Assembly (NCBI GenBank): GCA_002359635.1
Contig: DENJ01000070.1
Span: 1,921 to 22,782 of the forward strand
DNA from: Burkholderiales bacterium UBA2647
GTDB taxonomy: Bacteria > Pseudomonadota > Gammaproteobacteria > Burkholderiales > Burkholderiaceae_E
DNA: 20,862 nucleotides
Reading direction: 5' to 3'
The position numbers and the translations under genes were made by a program. The first letter of the stretch is position 1, and each line of letters starts with the position of its first letter. The notes below the pieces were generated by a model. It worked only from the letters and a program-made list of their open reading frames with translations. It was not told where the DNA came from and ran no database searches. Positions 15,992 to 20,862 of the stretch are shown in pieces.

Positions 15992-16016
15992 AAAAAAGCC
16001 GGCGTTTGGCCGGCTT
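15992..16016 (-). terminator. Intrinsic terminator, strongest for the minus-strand lipoprotein gene
   Basis: An 8-base-pair perfect stem (AAGCCGGC / GCCGGCTT, 15996-16003 with 16009-16016) encloses a 5-base loop. Read on the minus strand it is followed by six T residues (complement of 15992-15997), a classic intrinsic terminator 48 bases after the lipoprotein stop. Read on the plus strand the tail is only TTGT, so it may end the metallo-hydrolase transcript less efficiently. Confidence 0.85.
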
Positions 16017-16063
16017 GTCCAGACATCCCGAGCGTCAGGCTCAGGATGAACCCGGGGTACTGA

Positions 16064-16282
16064 TTACTTCTTTGCAGGCTCAGCAGGCGCAGCAGCAGGT
16101 GCGGCTGCATCTTTGTTTTCGGGCGCTGGCGCTGCTGCGTCTTTGTTTTCAGGGGCAGGCGCTGCAGGTGCAGCGGCAGGCGCTTCAGCTTTAGGGGCTT
16201 CTGCGGGTTTTGCCTCTTCCTTCTTCTGGCAACCGGCCAGGGCAAGAGCCAAAAGCGATGCGATCAAGAGCGACTTCTTCAT
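16064..16282 (-). CDS. Small Ala/Pro-rich lipoprotein, function unknown
   Basis: Encodes 72 residues: a lipoprotein signal peptide (MKKSLLIASLLALALAGC, lipobox LAGC with Cys18), a Lys/Glu stretch (QKKEEAKPAEAPKAE), then a low-complexity Ala/Pro-rich tail with two copies of a ten-residue unit, PAPENKDAAA (residues 42-61), ending PAKK. The residue after Cys is Gln, so outer-membrane sorting is likely by the +2 rule. The frame is open from 16357, but ATG 16282 is preferred: AAAGGA lies 6 bases before it and the signal peptide begins there. I do not recognise a domain; such short, disordered lipoproteins may act as spacers or wall-contacting tethers, but nothing here proves that. It has its own terminator and probably its own promoter. 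Confidence 0.82.
   Translation of the reverse strand: MKKSLLIASLLALALAGCQKKEEAKPAEAPKAEAPAAAPAAPAPENKDAAAPAPENKDAAAPAAAPAEPAKK
16100..16159 (-). repeat. In-frame tandem repeat of a 30-base unit
   Basis: Two consecutive 30-base units encode PAPENKDAAA twice in the lipoprotein. The TCTTTGTTTTC core (as read on the plus strand) is identical in both copies, while flanking third positions differ, so the duplication is not brand new. Confidence 0.8.
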
Positions 16283-16402
16283 GTGTTTTCCTTTCGTTAC
16301 GACAAATAAATCGGTAAAACTGCTGTCCGAGGATGATGGCAGTCTGCCTCGAAACAAAACTGACGAACCTTAGCCAGGTCAAACGAGTGCAGGCAAGCTC
16401 GA

Positions 16403-16408
16403 ATTATA
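16403..16408 (-). promoter_or_regulatory. Candidate -10 element for the small lipoprotein gene
   Basis: On the minus strand TATAAT spans 16408-16403 and includes the TAA stop of roxA. The 10-mer around it (GCTATAATTC) is the same as at the pyrG promoter. It would give a leader of about 115 bases before ATG 16282. No clear -35 is visible in the roxA coding sequence upstream. Confidence 0.4.
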
Positions 16409-17687
16409 GCTGTTGGGACTGCCTCTCATCGAAAAAGGCTATCCAGCCTAGCTGATACCAGGCAAATAACTGTCCAATTAGTTGCTGAAATTCCACAGTT
16501 TTCTTGCACTCGCTTGCATTTTGCAGACCGGTGACAAGTTTACTTTGCACATTAGGGGCATTTGACAAGGTTGCGGGCAAGGGGCCACTGAATAGCGATT
16601 CAAGCTGCATTCCGGTCAGGTAGCGCTGGTCGGCAAGTTTTCGTAGCAAAGCGTTTGGTGCGCCAAATGGCTCGCCGTTGAGCCATGTCTCGCGTTTATC
16701 GTAGACCATGCGGCTCGCCGGATGTAAAGCGATGCCAACACTTAATGAGCGCTTCAACCAATGGTGTTTGCTTAGCTTTTTTCGCGGCCCTTCGAACCAG
16801 GTGTTTGCTGCGGGCTCACTCAAATAACGGCCTAGAGCCTGAGCAATGATTCGCCTGTCGCTGCGAAAGTCTGAGGCCCATTGTGCGAGTGCTCTGGCAA
16901 GGCGCTCAGGAATTCGACCAGCCTGTCTCGATGCACGCAAGCCGATATCCTGAAAGCGTGGATTCGGGCCTGATAGCGACTCAGCTGCCTCAATTAAAAA
17001 GTGTTGCAGGAACTCGTGCCGCGATGGCGCACGAAATCCAACGGACCATGTGCTGCAGGGTTCGAGCGCTATACCATCGTGGGCCCAGCGTGGTGGCAAA
17101 TACAAGGCATCGCCTGGTTCAAGTACTGCCTCGAATTGGGGCCTGAATTGCTGTAACAATTTCAGTGGCTTGTCAGGCTGAAATGATTGCGCTGTCTGAT
17201 AGCCCCATTGCCAGCGTCTGCGGCCGTATCCTTGGACCAGAAAAACATCGTACTCGTCCAGATGGGCCCCGACGCCACCGCCCGTTGAGGCCACGCTGAT
17301 CATGACATCGTCAATTCTCACATGAGGCAGGAAATCAAAGGCCATGCGTAAGCGATAAGCTTGATCATGAATACGGTCCATGCCCTGTAACAAAACAGTC
17401 CAATGCTTGCTGCGAAAACTGGGTCGACGGTCAACTGGTCCCTCGCGCATGGACCAGTCGCTGTTCCGACGTCGAATAAGGCGACTTGCGATATCGTCGC
17501 GTTGAGCATGCGCCAGCAGCTCTTGAAGCGGGTAGTCGACCGATGACGGGCTCACGAACGCTCGCAACAGAAGCGGTTTTCGTTGCCAATAGTGGCTCAG
17601 AAACTGGGCTACACTGATTTTTCCCCAGTGAAGTTCGCAAGCGCTGAAAGCGTCCGGTGTCGTTCTAATTGTTGCAGGTGGTTTCAT
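16404..17687 (-). CDS. roxA: Ribosomal protein L16 arginine 3-hydroxylase (JmjC/cupin oxygenase, YcfD family)
   Basis: A 2-oxoglutarate/Fe(II) oxygenase that in E. coli hydroxylates an arginine of ribosomal protein L16. The 427-residue protein has the N-terminal FLSHYWQRKPLLLRAF block, then the cupin core with the iron triad His142-x-Asp144 (GAHLDEYDVFLVQG) and His203 (RWAHDG), preceded by the strand ISVASTGGGVG and followed by WSVGFRAPS. The remaining C-terminal half fits the dimerisation and winged-helix regions of RoxA. It is longer than the E. coli protein (373). No ribosome site precedes ATG 17687, so the exact start is less sure than the identity. The stop codon is embedded in the possible promoter of the next gene. 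It is divergent from the FKBP gene. Confidence 0.9.
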   Translation of the reverse strand: MKPPATIRTTPDAFSACELHWGKISVAQFLSHYWQRKPLLLRAFVSPSSVDYPLQELLAHAQRDDIASRLIRRRNSDWSMREGPVDRRPSFRSKHWTVLLQGMDRIHDQAYRLRMAFDFLPHVRIDDVMISVASTGGGVGAHLDEYDVFLVQGYGRRRWQWGYQTAQSFQPDKPLKLLQQFRPQFEAVLEPGDALYLPPRWAHDGIALEPCSTWSVGFRAPSRHEFLQHFLIEAAESLSGPNPRFQDIGLRASRQAGRIPERLARALAQWASDFRSDRRIIAQALGRYLSEPAANTWFEGPRKKLSKHHWLKRSLSVGIALHPASRMVYDKRETWLNGEPFGAPNALLRKLADQRYLTGMQLESLFSGPLPATLSNAPNVQSKLVTGLQNASECKKTVEFQQLIGQLFAWYQLGWIAFFDERQSQQL

Positions 17688-17730
17688 GACGAGGTTGACT
17701 GATGCGCGGTGTCATTGTTTCGAACGATGA

Positions 17731-17736
17731 AGCATA
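17731..17736 (-). promoter_or_regulatory. Possible extended -10 element for roxA
   Basis: On the minus strand TGCTATGCT (17739-17731) fits an extended -10 (TGnTATnnT) about 45 bases before the roxA ATG. The hexamer 17 bases upstream (TGTTCC) is a poor -35. Single weak match, low confidence. Confidence 0.25.
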
Positions 17737-17760
17737 GCAAGCTCACTGACCATGGAACAG

Positions 17761-17765
17761 GGAGG
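17761..17765 (+). promoter_or_regulatory. Ribosome-binding site that fixes the TTG start of the FKBP gene
   Basis: A full GGAGG lies 5 bases before TTG 17771. The upstream ATG at 17752 is in another frame and closes after ten codons, so the TTG is the best start. Confidence 0.75.
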
Positions 17766-17770
17766 TTTTT

Positions 17771-18247
17771 TTGAGCGACGATAAGCAGATTGCCTGCGGC
17801 CAATGGGTGAGTTTACGTTATCGAATTTATGATAGCCTCGCGGAGGCCATTGAACCTGAGGCTCGCACCCTGGTCTACTTATACGGGGTGCAAAAAGACC
17901 TTTTTCCGAAGATCGAACAAGCCTTAGAGGGTCTTGAGGTGAACGCAAGGCTGTCTTTGTATCTTGAGCCGAGCGACACTTTTGGAGACTATGACGAAAC
18001 GCTGATTCATTTGGTGTCGCGCGATTTGCTTCCCTCATCGCTTGAGGCGGGAATGAGTTTTGAAGGGCTGCCAGGTGAAACCAGTGATGGGCTACTTTAT
18101 ACGGTTACGGATTTCACTGATGAGATTGCCGTGCTCGATGGCAATCATCCGCTCGCTGGCATGGGCTTGCGATTTGATATTGAGGTCTTGGACATTTGGC
18201 CAGCGACCCCGGATGAAATCGAAGCTTGCGCAACGCTCGGCGACTAA
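17771..18247 (+). CDS. FKBP-type peptidyl-prolyl cis-trans isomerase, SlyD-like
   Basis: A 158-residue SlyD-like FKBP predicted to speed proline isomerisation and act as a chaperone in the cytoplasm. Family landmarks are the central PKIEQALEGLEVNARLSLYLEP, SDTFGDYDETLIH (matching EEAYGERDENLV-type sequence) and the near-invariant DGNHPLAGMGLRFDIEVLDI at the C-terminal end of the fold; the intervening part is the insert-in-flap chaperone domain. The His/Cys-rich nickel-binding tail of E. coli SlyD is absent; the protein ends ATLGD. The start is TTG, supported by GGAGG 5 bases upstream; no in-frame ATG precedes the fold. It is divergent from roxA and overlaps the 3' end of mutS by 4 bases in opposite orientation. 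Confidence 0.88.
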   Translation: MSDDKQIACGQWVSLRYRIYDSLAEAIEPEARTLVYLYGVQKDLFPKIEQALEGLEVNARLSLYLEPSDTFGDYDETLIHLVSRDLLPSSLEAGMSFEGLPGETSDGLLYTVTDFTDEIAVLDGNHPLAGMGLRFDIEVLDIWPATPDEIEACATLGD

Positions 18248-20862
18248 GCTTGCTGTTTGCTGAGTCGCTTTAATTCGTAGAGCAAATCGTGGGCCTCGCG
18301 AGGCGTCATCTCATCGGGGTTGATCGAATGCAGGGTATTGCGTATCGCTGCTTCAAAGGCTTCGGTTTCGCTGCCGGTTTCGGCAGCTTGCGGATCGCTT
18401 ATCGTGTTAAACAGATCGGGTTGAATCGACCGCTCCCTTGATGCCTCTTCAAGTGCCTCAAGCAATTGGCTCGCTTTTCGCGTGACGCTTGACGGTAAGC
18501 CTGCAAGGCGGGCAACCTGAATGCCATAGCTGCGGCTTGCGGCACCTTCCCGAACCTGATGTAAAAACTTAATCGTACCTCGACCCTCGGCTGCACTGAG
18601 GTGCAAATTAAACGCCGCCGGGATGCTTTGCGGGAGGCTGGTGAGTTCAAAGTAATGGGTTGCGAATAAGCATAGGCTTTGATTGGTATGGGCAAGCGCT
18701 TCAGCAATAGCCCGGGCAAGCGCGAGACCATCATAGGTTGAGGTGCCCCGTCCGATTTCATCCATCAACACCAAAGAGTGTTTGCTCGCATGATGCAAAA
18801 TCGCTGCGGCTTCGGTCATCTCCACCATAAAGGTCGACCGCCCGCCGGCTAAGTCGTCGCTAGCCCCAATGCGGGTGAAAATCCGATCGAAGACCCCAAG
18901 CTGACATCGCCTCGCAGGTACGAAAAAGCCACAGTGCGCCATCAGGACAATGAGCGCCATTTGCCGCATGTAAGTGGACTTGCCACCCATATTGGGCCCG
19001 GTGATGATGGCCAAGCGTCGTTGCGCATGCATCTCGCTGTCGTTGGCGATAAAACTCTCGACGAGGGTTTCGAGTACGGGGTGGCGGCCTTGTTCAATGC
19101 TGAGCATCTGACCTTGGCTGAATTCAGGCTGGCACCATTGAGAAGCTAGGGCAATCGAGGCGATGGACTGCGCAACATCAATCCTGGCAATCGCTTGCCC
19201 GGCAGCTTGCAGCGCAGGAATATGTATGAGCAGATTGCCAAGGAGCGCCTCGTAAAGCTTACGCTCACGAATAAGAGCCCGCTCTCTTGCTGAAAGTGCT
19301 TTATCTTCAAAGGCTTTCAGCTCGGCCGTGATAAACCGTTCTGCATTTTTTAAGGTTTGTCGCCGTCTATAGTCCTCAGGCACTTTTGAAAGCTGTCCTT
19401 GGCTGACTTCGATATAAAAACCATGAACGCTGTTAAAGGCAACCTTTAGATTGGCGATACCGCTGCGTTCGCGTTCTTTGAGCTCAAACTGTGCCAGGTA
19501 CTGATCGCAATCACGATCTAGACTTCGTAATTCATCGAGTTCCGCATCAAAACCATCGCGGATGACCGATCCATCGCGCAAATGGCCCGCGGGTTCATCA
19601 AGCAGTTGCTCCTTGAGATCGGTTAAAAGCTTTGGATCAATGTTTAGGGCGTCGCGCTCTGCTGCAAAAGCCGCGGGCAGCATGAGGCTTAACCGTGGCA
19701 GGACCTCAAGCGCATCGCGCAGGGCAGCGAGTTCGCGGGGTTTGATCGATGCCAAGGCGATGCGTGTGGCAAGCCTTTCAAAATCAACCATCGCATCAAG
19801 TGGTGCGAAAAGTCTTTCTTCGAGCAAGGCTAAAAGGGCCCTGACCTGCTGCTGCCTTAGCGCAATCTCTTGCCAATCACGTACCGGATGAAGCAAGCGC
19901 TGCCGCATCAGGCGCGAGCCTGCAACGCTTCTGCACTGGTCGAGGCGCTGTAACAGGCAGTGGCTTGTTCCGCCATGCAGACTTTCGATCAGTTCGAGAT
20001 TTCGACAGGCAACCTGATCAAGGGTGAGATAGGCCTCGCTACGCCAGCGTCGAATGGACTGCAGATGGGGCAGCATCGCGTCATCGCTAAAACCACTGTT
20101 GCTTGCGGCATATTCAATCAAGGCATAGGCTGCGCTCTGTAACTCGGGTTCGTTACCAATTTCAAAACCTTTCATCGAGGCAACACCAAGGCGTTCTTTG
20201 AGCTTGCGTTGCGCGCGCTCAGGCTCGAATCGCCAATCAGCCAAGGCTTTGATGACAATGCTCTGAGGCGTCGAATCGATGAGTGGTGATTGCAAGCTTT
20301 CCGGCACCAGGAGTTCAACACACTGCATGCTGTTAAGAAAATCGGCCAACGCCACCCAAGCAAGCTCACACAACATACACTCGCCCGAGGCAAGCGACAT
20401 CCAGGCGAGGGCGGCCTGGCCTCGTTCCCTGCTTCTCGTCACCGCAGCCAGGCATCGTTCTTCGCGTTCGGGCAGAAGACTCGCTTCGGTCAGCGTGCCT
20501 GGCGTCACGACGCGAAGGACTTGTCGCTCAACAGGTCCTTTGCTGGTCGCTGGGTCGCCGATCTGCTCGCAAATCGCAACTGATTCGCCTGCCTTGACCA
20601 AGCGGGCCAGGTATTGCTCGAGGGCATGCACAGGAACACCTGCCATCCGAACCGGCTTCTGGTTTGACTGGCCACGGCTTGTGAGGGTGATGCCTAAAAG
20701 CTTTGCCCCACGCTCTGCATCGTCGCCAAAGAGCTCATAAAAGTCGCCCATCCTATAAAAAAGCAGAACGTTCTGATAATCGGATTTAATGCGCAAATAC
20801 TGCTGCATCATTGGGGTGTGCCCTGCAAAAGGCGCTGCGGCGTCTTCTTTGATGGTGGTCAC
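18244..20862 (-). CDS. mutS: DNA mismatch repair protein MutS (start at or beyond window edge)
   Basis: Recognises mismatches and small loops and recruits MutL in an ATP-dependent way. The 872 visible residues cover the whole family length: mismatch-reading Phe41/Glu43 in GDFYELF, connector, lever and clamp regions, the ATPase with Walker A GPNMGGKST (Lys628), RSTFMVEM, Walker B LVLMDEIGRGTS (Asp701/Glu702) and ATHYFEL. A QPDLF at 814-818 fits the beta-clamp-binding consensus, and the C-terminus MTPREAHDLLYELKRL matches the oligomerisation segment. The visible first codon is GTG at the last base of the window; this is about where MutS normally begins, but a start further upstream cannot be excluded. 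The stop TAG overlaps the FKBP stop convergently, with no terminator between them. Confidence 0.96.
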   Translation of the reverse strand: MTTIKEDAAAPFAGHTPMMQQYLRIKSDYQNVLLFYRMGDFYELFGDDAERGAKLLGITLTSRGQSNQKPVRMAGVPVHALEQYLARLVKAGESVAICEQIGDPATSKGPVERQVLRVVTPGTLTEASLLPEREERCLAAVTRSRERGQAALAWMSLASGECMLCELAWVALADFLNSMQCVELLVPESLQSPLIDSTPQSIVIKALADWRFEPERAQRKLKERLGVASMKGFEIGNEPELQSAAYALIEYAASNSGFSDDAMLPHLQSIRRWRSEAYLTLDQVACRNLELIESLHGGTSHCLLQRLDQCRSVAGSRLMRQRLLHPVRDWQEIALRQQQVRALLALLEERLFAPLDAMVDFERLATRIALASIKPRELAALRDALEVLPRLSLMLPAAFAAERDALNIDPKLLTDLKEQLLDEPAGHLRDGSVIRDGFDAELDELRSLDRDCDQYLAQFELKERERSGIANLKVAFNSVHGFYIEVSQGQLSKVPEDYRRRQTLKNAERFITAELKAFEDKALSARERALIRERKLYEALLGNLLIHIPALQAAGQAIARIDVAQSIASIALASQWCQPEFSQGQMLSIEQGRHPVLETLVESFIANDSEMHAQRRLAIITGPNMGGKSTYMRQMALIVLMAHCGFFVPARRCQLGVFDRIFTRIGASDDLAGGRSTFMVEMTEAAAILHHASKHSLVLMDEIGRGTSTYDGLALARAIAEALAHTNQSLCLFATHYFELTSLPQSIPAAFNLHLSAAEGRGTIKFLHQVREGAASRSYGIQVARLAGLPSSVTRKASQLLEALEEASRERSIQPDLFNTISDPQAAETGSETEAFEAAIRNTLHSINPDEMTPREAHDLLYELKRLSKQQA

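Noticed and set aside
16029..16040. Second hairpin (GAGC/GCTC) downstream of the lipoprotein gene
   Set aside because: Only four base pairs; too weak beside the strong terminator at 15992-16016.
16113..16373. Gly/Ala-rich plus-strand frame opposite the lipoprotein gene
   Set aside because: Low-complexity antisense of the Ala/Pro repeat. The minus strand has a ribosome site, signal peptide, lipobox and terminator.
1..20862. Mobile elements, CRISPR, tRNA genes or a defence island
   Set aside because: No transposase, integrase, spaced direct repeats, cloverleaf-like sequence or defence-gene motif was seen; gene order is that of a conserved chromosomal backbone.

Overview
The window looks like an ordinary, gene-dense stretch of a betaproteobacterial chromosome, most likely Burkholderiales. 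The basis is gene order (pyrG-kdsA-eno-ftsB; PHP phosphatase-YciO family-M50 protease-trpS; dapA-bamC-metallo-hydrolase; roxA and an FKBP isomerase next to mutS), a metal-type KdsA, and a base composition that looks by eye to be mid-50s percent G+C. No genus can be named from this alone. I saw no tRNA, rRNA, insertion sequence, prophage, CRISPR array or toxin-antitoxin pair. There is no gene-free stretch over 300 bases; the longest gap is about 121 bases.

Layout. (1) 1-604, minus: the first 72 codons of a 3-hydroxyisobutyrate-dehydrogenase-type oxidoreductase, preceded by a carboxymuconolactone-decarboxylase family gene. (2) 713-4924, plus: pyrG, kdsA, eno, ftsB, tightly packed (CTP synthesis, KDO for LPS, glycolysis, septum assembly). 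(3) 4885-7970, minus: an acyl-CoA synthetase, a gamma-carbonic-anhydrase-like protein and the redox chaperone Hsp33, overlapping or 1 base apart; hslO runs 40 bases into the end of ftsB. (4) 8004-15990, plus: alpha/beta hydrolase, PHP-domain phosphatase, YciO/YrdC-family protein, M50 membrane protease, trpS, SAM methyltransferase, dapA, bamC and a WalJ-like metallo-hydrolase, almost without gaps. (5) 16064-17687, minus: a small Ala/Pro-rich lipoprotein and the ribosomal-protein L16 arginine hydroxylase roxA. (6) 17771-18247, plus: a SlyD-like FKBP isomerase. (7) 18244-20862, minus: mutS, whose apparent GTG start is the last base of the window.

Most genes are core functions: envelope building (KdsA, BamC, FtsB), metabolism (PyrG, Eno, DapA), translation (TrpS, RoxA), protein quality control (Hsp33, FKBP, M50 protease) and DNA repair (MutS). 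Promoter-like sequences are few. The clearest are two identical 10-mers containing TATAAT, one before pyrG and one that includes the roxA stop codon before the small lipoprotein gene. One convincing intrinsic terminator lies between the metallo-hydrolase and the lipoprotein.

I found no convincing undescribed system. The most unusual points are a YciO-family protein whose signature loop has diverged and whose C-terminus runs 49 bases into the next gene; UUG start codons fused to, or close to, the preceding gene's end; convergent genes whose 3' ends overlap; and a duplicated ENK-containing repeat in the small lipoprotein.
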